Below are positions 55,201-64,000 of a stretch of DNA of 64,000 bases, one piece after another. The notes under the pieces were generated by a model. It had not been told where the DNA came from, did not search any database, and worked only from the letters and a program-made list of their open reading frames with translations. The translations under genes were made by a program, and so were the position numbers. The stretch spans positions 18,641,984 to 18,705,983 of the forward strand of contig NC_023758.2 of the NCBI RefSeq assembly GCF_000499845.2, in the 5' to 3' direction. This DNA is from Phaseolus vulgaris. Its lineage: Eukaryota > Streptophyta > Magnoliopsida > Fabales > Fabaceae. The number at the start of each line of letters is the position of its first letter. The stretch's first letter is position 1.

Positions 55201-57655
55201 CACGCACATCCTCCACTTCCCATTCGCCTTCTTTACTAGAACGACGTTGGCTAGCCACTCGGGGTATTGGATTTCCCTGATGTGGCCAGCCCTCAACAGC
55301 TTCTGCGTTTCTTCGCGTACCACCAGCTGCCTCTCTTCATTGAACTTTCTCCTCCTTTGGCGCACGGGGCGAACCGTGGCGTCCATGCTGAGGTGATGGC
55401 ATAAGAAATCAGGATCGATGCCAGGCATGTCCGAGGCAGACCACGCGAAGGCATCCAAATGGCATGAGATCACCTCTGCCACCGCCTCCTGTTCTTCTTG
55501 GACCAGCAGACGCCCTAGTTTAAACGTCTTGCCGCCAATGTCCCTCTCCACGACGTTAGCCGCCTGTTGATCCCTGCTATTACCCCGAATGGGCGCCACC
55601 TCTTCCACGGGCGCCGTATCGTCGGGGCTCTTCTCCATCGGTGTATCTACCTCGGGCGTCGCCCCCACGGGCGTGGCCTCAACAGGCGTTGACCCGGAGG
55701 GCGTTGCCTCTATCATCGTCGCGTCGACACTTGGCGGTCGTTCAAACACCATGAACACGCTCTTCTTCGATTTTAAGCTTTTTTCATAACACTTCCGCGC
55801 TTCCTCCTGATCCGACTTGATAACTATGACCTTGCCACTAAGGTCTGGTAGCTTCATCTTCATATGACGTGTGGAAGATACCGCATTGAGCCTATTCAGC
55901 GCCGGTCTCCCCAACAAGATGTTGTAGGCGGAATGATCGTTCACGACCAAGTATCATATGCTTTCGGTGCGCGAGGCTTCCCCATTTGTGAATGTTGTCC
56001 GCACTTCCAAGTAGCCTCGGACTTCCACTTGGTTGTCTGCGAACCCATATAGGTAGCCTGTGTAGGGCCTCAGAAGGTCAGGGGACAATCGCAGCTTGTT
56101 GAATGTCGACAAGAACATGACGTCTGCTGAACTTCCCTGATCGACCAGAACCCTATGCACCTTTCTTCCGGCTGTGACGACTGAGATGACAACGGGATCG
56201 TTGTCGTGGGGTACCACATCTCGGAGATCTCCTCTCGTGAACACGAGGTCCGACTCCCATGGCTCACCCGAGATTCTCTCTTCGATTGAATTGACCCCCC
56301 TCGCATATTTCTTCCGCTGGGAGGCGGTGGGTCCCCAGCCGGAAAAACCTCCAGCAATGGTGTGGACCTCGCCAAGTACAGGCATCTCGTGTGCTTGCTC
56401 CTCTGTTGGCGCCGGCAGGGCGGCGGTCGCGGTGGGTTCTGCGACATAATCCTTCAGAAACCCGCTCTTCACCAGCTCATCAAGCTGATAACCCAACGAG
56501 AGACAGTTGTCAATGTGATGACCGAAAGCATCGTGGAACTCGTACCAGGAGTCTTTCCGTGGCCCTAACACCTTGTCAGTTTTCGCCGGTCGCCTCAGCC
56601 TCTCAGCTATATTAGGCACGACGATCAGGTCCTTCAGCTCCACCACAAAGTTGTACCACGCCGGTCTCGCCCTCTCTCTGACTGGGCGATCCCCTCCTGC
56701 TGGACCCCTCCTGCTAGACCCCTGGGCTGGGGTTTCCTGGTCTCATAGGGCCGTCTCCCCTCTGGCTTTTTTCTCCCTGTCGTGGTCTCATTGACCCTGA
56801 CGGGCTGAGCCCGCGTTTGCGCTCTCGGGCGCGAAGGTACCACGCTGGTGCGCTTCTCGCACACCTCTCCTTCCGAGGCGATATGCTCCACCGCCCAACG
56901 CCGTATTTCAGCAAAAGTCCTTGGTCGGTTGCGAATAATAGATTCGCAAAATGGGCCAGGACATACGCCTTTCCTAAAGGCATACACAATCATGGGCTCC
57001 TCCGTCGTGCCCACTTTCACCACCTGGGACCCGAACCGATTGATATACTCCTTCAAACTTTCCCCTTGGTATTGCTTCACATCAAACAGATCGTAAGATA
57101 TCGGCGGCCGGGCCCTGTTCGCCAGGTATTGCTCTCTAAACAACTGGGACAGCTGTTGGAAAGAGGTGATATGGCCGCTAGGAAGGTTGATAAACCAATC
57201 CATGGCCATTCCTGTCAAAGTACTCATGAAGAGCTTGCACCTTGCGGCGTCAGAACCGCCCACTAACACCATTTGTGTGTGAAACGCCGTGAGATGCGCC
57301 TCAGGGTCCTCCATCCCAGTGAAAATCGCCTTAGGTCCTGCGAAGGTGTTGGGGATAGGCGCGTCCAGGATATCCTGCGAGAAGGGAGTAGAGAACTCCC
57401 TTGGTGGAGTGAGATGCTCCACCTCTTCATTCTCGCGCTGCACTTGATTGTTCCTCAGACTCCAACACAACTCCTCATTCACGCGACGGAGCCGTCGTTT
57501 CTCACATGTGAGGCGTCGAGATCCGCCTGCATGCGCTCTTGCTCTATCTTCGAATCCGCCATATCATCCTGCAGCCCCCGCATTATCTCCAGGACCTGCT
57601 GCATGGACATTTCTTCTTCCGCAGCGCGTGCGGTACCTCGTCTAGTGGTGGCCAT
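52259..57655 (-). pseudogene. Gag-pol of element A (Tat lineage), few lesions
   Basis: From the gag start at 57655: coiled segment, capsid-like region (AHLTAFHTQMVLVGGSD, MDWFINLPSGHITSFQ), knuckle YEFHDAFGHHIDNC with the first Cys changed to Tyr (near 56545), protease VLVDQGSSADVMF (near 56140), RT with YVDDMV (about 54894-54911), RNase H, integrase HHCC (53300-53170), GIDILGP (near 53090), DNGTQF (near 52895) and NGQVESAN. Lesions seen: a frameshift near 57490, a frameshift with a short duplication near 56640-56710, a stop at about 55953, a small deletion with local duplication near 53970 in RNase H, and a stop near 52828. Otherwise complete. Confidence 0.9.
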
Positions 57656-57725
57656 TCTTCACTGTTTCCTCAAGTGCGATCGTGACAGACTTTTCGAACT
57701 TGCGATGGGACCAATGTTTTATATC

Positions 57726-57744
57726 GGCCCCACGGTGGGCGCCA
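57726..57744 (-). other. Primer binding site of element A
   Basis: On the minus strand TGGCGCCCACCGTGGGGCC, two bases from the LTR end. Identical to the site in B. Confidence 0.8.
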
Positions 57745-57746
57745 AA

Positions 57747-58970
57747 TGTTCCGTCCGGTTGACTGGGACGTCTTCGTGCGCGACCTCAATCGTCAGCTAG
57801 GGACTCCTTCCCACTGGTTACCTGTGGATTCCTGCAAAAAAGAACAAAAGGGCGCCCTAGCGGCCGTTTGCACTCCGACGCTCAAGTCAGCCAGCAAGAA
57901 ACACCAAAACTGTGCACCTCCGTCTCTGAGCACCGCGTATGGCACTCTGAAGGTCTTAAAAATGGAACTGTGTCTAGTGTGTATGTCTCCTTCTGGCAAA
58001 GCTCCTTCCCTAGTCCCTTGTGCGTAACTTCAAGGCTCGAGCAAGCAACTAGAGAATTTCTGGTCAGTTTGCCAAAAATTCGAACCCCGTTCCCAACATT
58101 CTCAGCGCTATTTAAACTACCCAAGCATTTAAAGCGCCTTAAAGCGCTTTTAATCACAAATGTAACGCACTCAATCAGCGTGTCTAATTAGAAAACGTAG
58201 CGCATTTAAGACGTTGAAACGCTTGGGAGCCTTTATAGTACCTTAAACGCTCGAAACAGAAACTGTACTAAATGACTTTAATTACCTGGTACCTGACTAA
58301 AAGGGTGTTTCTATTATGAACCGGCTGTCGTACACGTGGAGGGCCTCACGACGCCATGACCCCATCTGGGGACGTTTCTGCCCAGCTGGGGGCGTTTCTA
58401 CGTGTGAGTCCTCCTACCTGGGAGTGCTACTGTGCAAGGGGTGACTTTTTGGGTGCCAACTCACGCCCCCAAACCTCTAGTCACTCACTGTGAGAGCGTA
58501 TCTACCTTCCTCTCGTGCCCTGTGCCTGGCTGCCCCCGGGCGTGACCCCTGTCCTGGGTCGTATGTATCCCAAGGGCGTTTCTAGACGATAGGGGCACTT
58601 CACGAGGGAGGTTGCTCTATACTGGCGCTATTTCTATGGCCTTGAAGCCACCTTTCTCTTCTCTTTGTTACTGTTCCCTGGTTATCCAGGGTTTGGGGCC
58701 TGCCCACAGCGTCGCCCCCTCCATGGTCTTTCCTACCCATGGGTATCGGGAAGCAGCGTTGTGGTCACCTTGCCCTTGTGCCATTCCATCCTGGCGACAC
58801 CCAGTTGGGCGGCGCCCTATCTCGGCGACGCCCTGCTAGGCGACGCCTTACCTTGGCGACGCTTTCTCTTGGCGAGGCCTGTATTTGGCATCACCTCCAT
58901 CTAGGCGACGCCTTACGTTGACTTTGACCTTTACGTTGACTTTGTCAACGCCCGGGTACGGGACGGTACA
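57747..58970 (-). repeat. 5' LTR of element A
   Basis: 1224 bp, the counterpart of 45517-46736. By eye I count roughly two differences per hundred bases, plus small indels in the GGCGACGCC region. It is followed by CCCTC at 58971. Confidence 0.92.
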
Positions 58971-61263
58971 CCCTCCAAAGCCGGAGGTGAGAACTTCGGC
59001 AGCTTCAAGCTGAAGCTCGTCGATCTTCGTCTTGAACCCACTGTTCTCACGAACCTGGGTAATTTCAAGCTCGAGCTTGTCGACCTTCTTCTTGAACCCG
59101 CTGTTTTCTTCGCGAACTCGGGCAATATCAGCAGCAGTTTCGCTCAGTTCTTTGGAGGACTTATCCCGATCTTGCTCGACCTTTCCCAGAAGGGTCTCCC
59201 TCTCAATCGACCTCTTCTCCAGATTGGACATCTTTTCGGCATCGGCCTTTTGGGCCTCCTCCAGCTTTGCAACCTTCTCTCTCAGAGGGACGAGCTTGCT
59301 CTCCAACTCGATGGCCTCCTGAAGCTTATCGTGCAATTTCCGACGCAGTTCATTTTTGTCCTTGCGCACGCTTCGGAGCTCTTCGTTGAGAGCGTTTCGG
59401 ACCCGTGAGAACTCTAAGCCTTGCATCATCATGTCGCACTTAACTTTTTCAGCTTCGGCTCTCGCGGTGCTCGCCACCTCCTGATGGACGCGATTATCAA
59501 GCCCGAACTTGTCCAAGGAGTCTTTTAGCCCTTAACCGACGATTTGGGGAAGACACTCGTCGACCATGGCGCTTAGGTGCGCGTTGAAAGACTTCAAGGC
59601 TTCCTGGAGAGGAGCTGGAAGGCTTGGAGTTGTTGGAGGACCTGAAGGTTGGTGCTCACCACCACCCTCGCAAGGGCGGATAGCGAGAGGAGCCTTCAGG
59701 CACAGCTTCGGCGGCCGAGGTGTTTGAGGCGAGAACGTCCCCAGCGGACTCAAAGGGAGTGGAGGCGCTGGGGGGATTCTCGACATAGTCAGGAAGGCCG
59801 GCCTCGGCAGCTGGTGGTTCTGTTGTAACTCCCCTTTTCCGCTTGCAGATCAGCCCGTCCTCGGTGCTCTCATCCGCCTCATCGTCTGACACGACCCTGG
59901 GGGCTTTCCTCTTATCCCTTTAGGGTGGTATCTTCTTCCGTTCGGGGGCAGGAAGAGCAGTAGCGTTGGACGGACCAACTGGCAGAGACTGGCCTTGGGC
60001 AGCTGCGATCTCTACGAGGGAGTTGGGGACGGTTTGAGAGCCCGCCGCAAGTTTGTTGAGCTTGGCTATGGAGCGCAGCTCAGCCATCCTATCTTTCCCC
60101 AGCATCATATCTGCATAAAGAGGCCAACAATTGCAAACTAGTACAGAGATTCAACAGTCGATGACGCATAGGAAAATAAGCAGTATAAGTCAATGCATGG
60201 AATAAGTTAAAACTATGTGCTAACCAGAACAACGGCACCAAAGTAAAAACAAGGTTAGGCGAATTCGAGCTAGGGATAGGACTTAAAGACAAACCTATGT
60301 GGACATCCAGTTAGCCTTCGAAGAACTCGTAGGTGATGATGGATGAGGTGGGCAAGGTCACGTTGGAGGAGGCAACTCCTTTCTAGAAGTTACATAAGTC
60401 CCTGTCGAGCTCCCCCATCTTTTCTGGCCCCCTAGCCCTCCTGAAGATAGACTCTTTCTTTCCCTTGTTCACCCAATACAAGGGAAATCCGTCGAGGAGG
60501 GTAGGGTCTCGATAGTTGCAGCAGACGCGCACGAACTTCCCTTTCCAGTCCTTATAGGATTACTGGAAGATAGAGAGTATGGACCTCCCAGCGACCCCAT
60601 TGAGGCTAACCCATAAACGATCGCCCGGGTTCTTGGCCTCGAACAGGTAGAGGAACACGTCCACCGAAGCTGGATGTCCTCAATGCGCACAGATGATCTG
60701 GTAAGCCCGGACGAACGCCCAGCCATTGGGATGAAGCTGGGCGGGGGCTATGTCAAGCTCGGTTAGGAGCTCCCTCTCAAAGCGGGTGAAAGGAAGTCGG
60801 AGCTTAACCTTCTTGAACGTCGTGGCGTAAACGAAGCAAAAGGGGACGTTGTCGCTCCCTTGGTTATCAGTACAAATAGGTTCTCCGGGAGGACAAGGAC
60901 GCACAGATACCTTGTCATCGTGTTCTTTGCTGAAAGAGAGGTGATCCTGGTCACCTTTCCGGAGGCGAAGGATGTCGCGGTCGGTGTTGATGGAGGAAGT
61001 CTCACCCAACAAAGTTGAAGAGGCCCAAGGGTATAGTTTCTTGTAGTCTGGGAGGGACCTCACAACTGTGTTGGTGTGAGGCGGGTTTGGCTACGAGTGG
61101 CTGGGTCGAGAAGACGCAGGTCTCGCGATCTTTCTTGAAGGGACGTTAGGATCCCTTGGGGGGTTCGCGGGAGGAGGAAGGGTTAGCCTTACGAGTTTTC
61201 GTCGGAGGGTTGCGCGAAGATGGAGGAGGGTTTGGTGTAACTTTGGAGCGAGCCATCAGAAAA

Positions 61264-61832
61264 ACTGCAAGAAGACAAAAAGGGGAAGAAATTAGAGTTT
61301 GTAAATAGAGTGACTCAACAGAAAAGAAGGAGACAGAAGAACAAGGGGGGCTCGCAGAGAGAGGGTTAGAAACCCTAAGCGCAGAAAAAAGCGAAGCAAA
61401 GAAAAACATCCCACAACGTATGCTCCAGACAGTTAATGGATGATGCAAACCGATTAAGATGCAGCAAATATCGACGGGAGTGAGAAAAAAGTTACCCTTT
61501 GATGATCAGAAGAGCGTTCATCAAAAGGATGTTTGAAGGAGTCAAAGCGTTCGCTGAAGCGTTTCGAGAGTTTGGGGTGAGGAAGAAGATAATGAAACAG
61601 TGAAGTGGCGCGAAGTGTTTAAGAGTTTCGAAGAGTTTCGAACGTTGCGAGAAGCGCAAACGGCAATCAATAATGGCCGTTGATAAGTCCACGTGTCGAA
61701 TGATCGAAGGGGTTGGTGAAGTGTCAAATCAGTGAACAGTATGAGCACCAACGCGAACGGCCACGTAGGTCGCCGAAAATTCAACCCTTTAGTCTTTTCG
61801 CTGAACAAGTCGCAGCTCAAGACAGAGGGGCT
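61264..61832 (-). promoter_or_regulatory. Upstream region of the antisense gene and PPT of element F
   Basis: No gene. In position it matches the aORF1 upstream regions of the other elements. It has a CCACGTG site near 61690 and CCACGTAGG near 61762. GACAGAGGGGCT directly before the LTR is the PPT. Confidence 0.45.
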
Positions 61833-62981
61833 TGTGTACCGACCAGGTCATCAAGTATGATGACGTGTCTAGCACGTGACTACGTGGGGCGTGCTCAACA
61901 GAGCACGTGGACAAGAGAGAGATGAACAGTTGAGAAGTGAGCATAGTCGCCGATTCATGGAACTGGTGTTCTATAGTGAACATGGTCGGTTGTCGCCGGG
62001 TTTGTGTGTCATCGACGTGTTAGAAAATGGGAGATCAGGTGGTCTGACGTCGCCACGAGGAGCACATCGCCGGATCTCTCAGTAAACTCAGTTAAAGCTG
62101 CCGAAGGATCAGAAGAGTACGTTCAGGCGTGTAAGTTCAGTAAGACGATTGTTACGACATCATGGGGCGTGAAGGTCGAGTGGGTTGAAGAGAACAACTT
62201 GCCCATCAGCGGCAGGATTCCCAGAGTGGACATTCGCTGGTGGCAAGGTTTCCTCAGCTAGAACATGTGTGGCGTAGCAATAAGGAAGGAACCACTTGCG
62301 ACAAGCGATATCACAGAGATGGTGCACTTTGTTGCATCCGATACTCGCATTGTCAGGTGGTGTTCCAGAGTGTGTTACGTGCTAGATTACTCCTGGAATA
62401 GGAGACTTAGCCGCGCGACTGGTTACTACACAGAAATAACGCTCAAGTTACCCCAGCCCAGATGACGACACGTGTAGGGTTGGATGCTACCTTTATCCCA
62501 ACCCAGATGATGACACGTGTAGGGTTGGATGCAGTATGGAAATAATGCTCGAGTTATCCTAGCTCAGATGATGACACCTGTAGGGCTGGGTACTACCTGC
62601 TACCCCAGCCTAGATGGTGACACGTGCAGGGTTGGATGCGAGCCACGCGTCCAAAGCGTAACTGCCTGGAGAGAGAAAAAACCTAGCTATAAAGGTAAAC
62701 TTAACAGAATCTGTAGAGGTACGTTTTTCATTACGGCTCATTGCTTAGGGTTGAGTGCACTTTACTACGGTTCTACAGAATATAGTTTTCTCTCAATTTT
62801 TTGGTGTTCTTGTTATTGACTTGAGCGTCGGAACGCGACCGGCCGGAGAGGCGCCACCTTGTGCTTTTCAGGTTCTCAGAGAGGCTATCTGTGGAGGAGA
62901 ATTGAAGGGCACGTGGTGTCAAGCTGGTGAGGAAGTTCATGACGAGGCAATGCTCTTACGCTAGGTCAACCGGCAGGAACA
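61833..62981 (+). repeat. 3' LTR of element F
   Basis: About 1149 bp, TGTGTACCGACC ... AACCGGCAGGAACA. A TATA box CTATAAAG lies at 62687-62694. Four repeats of an AGATGATGACACGTGTAGGG-type unit start at 62460, 62505, 62566 and 62612, just upstream. The GACTTGAGCGTCGGA stretch before the end is shared with the other Tat LTRs. Confidence 0.8.
62460..62639 (+). promoter_or_regulatory. Upstream repeats in the F LTR
   Basis: Four 28-base units (starts 62460, 62505, 62566, 62612) carry GACACGTG or a close variant, about 50-230 bases upstream of the TATA box. The position suggests enhancer-like elements; binding is inferred from the ACGTG core only. Confidence 0.55.
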
Positions 62982-64000
62982 GTAGCAAAATTGGTGAATA
63001 AGTGAAGTCATGGTTTTCGAGCAATCTTGGTGGGGAATTGTCACAAATGCATCCAAAATGAGGTGTCCAAAGTTTGATTGCAAAAGCAATCGATCTTGGT
63101 TAGGTTTTGGCTTGGCCAAGTTTGGTCGTTTGTCCTAGTTTTTGTGCCTTGGTAGCAAAATTGGTGAATAAGTGAAGTCATGGTTTTTTAGCAATCTTGG
63201 TGGGGAATGGTCACAAATGCATCCAAATGGAATTGATCTTGGTTGGGTTTTGGCTTAGCCAAGTTGGGTGGATTGGCGTTTTGTGCCTTGGTAGCAAAAT
63301 TGGTGAAAAAGTGAAGTCATGGTTTTTGAGCAATCTTGGTGGGGAATGGTCACAAATGTATGCAAAATGAGGTGTGAAGTGTTTGGTTGCAAAAGGAATT
63401 GACATGGTTGGGTTTTGGCTTAGCCAAGTTGGGTGGATTGGCTTTTAGTGTTGTGTAAACAAAATTGGTGAAAAAGTGAAGTCATGGTTTTTGAGTAATC
63501 TTGGTGAGGAATTGTCACAAAAGGGTGCAAAATGAGGTGTGAAAAGTTTGGTTGCAAAAGGAATTGATCTTGGTTGGGTTTTGGCTTATCCATGTTTGGT
63601 CGCTTGGCCTAGTTTTTGTGTCTTGGTAGCAAAATTGGTGAAAAAGTGAAGTCATGGTTTTTGAGCAATCTTGGTGGGGAATTCTCACAAATGCATCCAA
63701 AATGAGGTTTCAAAAGTTTGGTTGCAAAAGGAATTGATCTTGGTTGGGTTTTGACTTAGCCAAGTTTGGTTGCTATGCCTAGTTTTTGTGCCTTGGTAGC
63801 AAAATTGGTGAAAAAGTGAAGTCATGGTTTTTGAGCAATCTGGGTGGGGAAGTGTCACAAATGTATGAAAAATGAGGTGTGAAAAGTTTGGTTGCAAAAG
63901 GAATTGATCTAGGTTGGGTTTTGGCTTAGCCAAATTGGGTGGATTGGCTTTTTGTGCCTTGCTAGCAAAATTGGTGAATAAGTGAAGTCATGGTTTTTTA
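62982..64000 (+). repeat. Tandem satellite array, about 170-bp monomers
   Basis: Monomers beginning GTAGCAAAATTGGTGAA (or a near variant) start at 62982, 63152, 63291, 63455, 63626, 63796 and 63962, giving spacings of 170, 139, 164, 171, 170 and 166. Shared segments include GTGAAGTCATGGTTTTTGAG, CAATCTTGGTGGGGAA, TCACAAATGCATCC and TTGGTTGCAAAAGGAATTGA. The second monomer has a deletion of about 30 bases. The array continues past the window. No coding potential; the short ORFs on the minus strand are by-products of the repeat. Confidence 0.92.

Larger units (their letters stand above)
45517..58970 (-). mobile_element. Element A: full-length Tat-like retrotransposon with two antisense genes
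   Basis: LTRs lie at 45517-46736 and 57747-58970, with the CCCTC duplication at 45512-45516 and 58971-58975. Gag-pol is on the minus strand (57655 to 52259); aORF1 and aORF2 are on the plus strand next to the left LTR. Apart from point lesions all parts are present without nested insertions, so it is the best map of the family in the window (13.45 kb). Confidence 0.94.
45416..61256 (-). pseudogene. Antisense gene of element F, split by element A and decayed
   Basis: Removing A with one CCCTC duplication joins GFGG at 58971 to ALEQFACKYPDL at 45516. The joined end reads to a stop at 45416 with a VMDGKIVP terminus like the VVDGKVVP of aORF1. From the right: MARSK start (61256) with a Ser/Pro tail; a core domain (60680-61063: FERELLTELDIAPAQLHPNGW) broken by stops at 60680 and near 60555; a linker with SDDEADESTEDG and CKRKR (59820-59890); YVENPPSAS; and a strong heptad-rich coiled coil (58976-59516). 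Several frameshifts lie between 59520 and 61150. It is a third member of the antisense-gene family. Confidence 0.8.
45333..62981 (+). mobile_element. Element F: divergent Tat-like element, right half, split by A
   Basis: The visible parts are 45333-45516 and 58976-62981: the antisense gene, its upstream region, a PPT-like AGACAGAGGGGCT (about 61820-61832) and a 3' LTR. F is plus-oriented; its 5' LTR and gag-pol are not in the window. Its antisense protein is clearly related to aORF1 but much diverged, and the LTR differs strongly from those of A, B, E and G. The right end abuts the satellite. Confidence 0.75.

Noticed and set aside
61264..61832. Host gene or transcript upstream of the F LTR
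   Set aside because: It is homologous in position to the antisense-gene upstream regions of the other Tat elements and lies between the gene and the PPT.
63211..63933. Repeated minus-strand ORFs with PHPDCSKTM-like peptides
   Set aside because: They recur with the satellite period and have no start or domain context; they are by-products of the tandem repeat.
1..64000. tRNA, rRNA, telomere repeats or a host protein-coding gene
   Set aside because: I looked for cloverleaf-like segments, rRNA stretches, TTTAGGG runs and non-transposon domains by eye and saw none. PBS sites are complementary to tRNA ends but are not tRNA genes.

Overview
The window is a block of plant repetitive DNA made almost entirely of nested Ty3/gypsy LTR retrotransposons, and it ends in a tandem satellite. 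I found no host protein-coding gene, rRNA or tRNA gene. The organism is a flowering plant. The gag/pol wording resembles elements I recall from legumes (bean/Mucuna type), but that is memory, not a search.

Two lineages alternate. The first is Tat-like. Its LTRs are about 1.15-1.35 kb and end in GGAACA, the PBS is TGGCGCCCACCG-type, the protease has DQGSSAD and the RT has YVDD. Between integrase and the 3' LTR it carries one or two extra genes on the opposite strand (aORF1, aORF2; 'gypsy-type transposase' family proteins). Elements A, B, E and G belong here; F is a divergent cousin. The second lineage is CRM-chromovirus-like. Its LTRs are about 1 kb, TGATG...CATCA, with an initiator-Met-type PBS TGGTATCA, RT YFDD and an integrase with [15 protein letters not shown] and several solo or partial LTRs belong here.

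Layout. Positions 1-2491 are the end of E (aORF1 exon 1 on the minus strand, then the 3' LTR). D (2492-30332, TSD CAGTA) sits inside that LTR. B (6147-29226, TSD GTAAA) sits inside D. Inside B, aORF1 is split by a solo LTR (8769-10665, TSD GCTGG), which is itself split by another solo LTR (9498-10364, TSD CTTTG). The CRM-like element C (14724-22145) lies just past aORF2. After D the E LTR resumes (30338-30568) and abuts a fragment of CRM-like pol (30569-30861), so the nest is up to six levels deep. A 478-bp TRIM-like element (30862-31339) follows, then G (31352-39953). G is a Tat element that lost RT, RNase H, integrase and aORF2 but keeps gag-protease and an uninterrupted aORF1. H (39954-43898) is a gag-only CRM-like derivative. 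It is followed by a scrap of satellite, an unclassified LTR-like piece and a CRM-like LTR. A (45517-58970, TSD CCCTC) is a full-length Tat element inserted in the antisense gene of F (remainder 58976-62981). F's 3' LTR abuts a tandem array of about 165-171-bp monomers (62982-64000).

CRM-like elements, Tat elements and a 170-bp-class satellite together suggest pericentromeric or centromeric DNA (inference). The most interesting content is the antisense gene system of the Tat elements: two paralogous spliced genes with their own leader intron and promoter-like regions that look duplicated from the LTR edge. Next are the LTR-encoded C-terminal tail of the CRM-like polyprotein and a set of short modules shared between LTRs and antisense-gene spacers.
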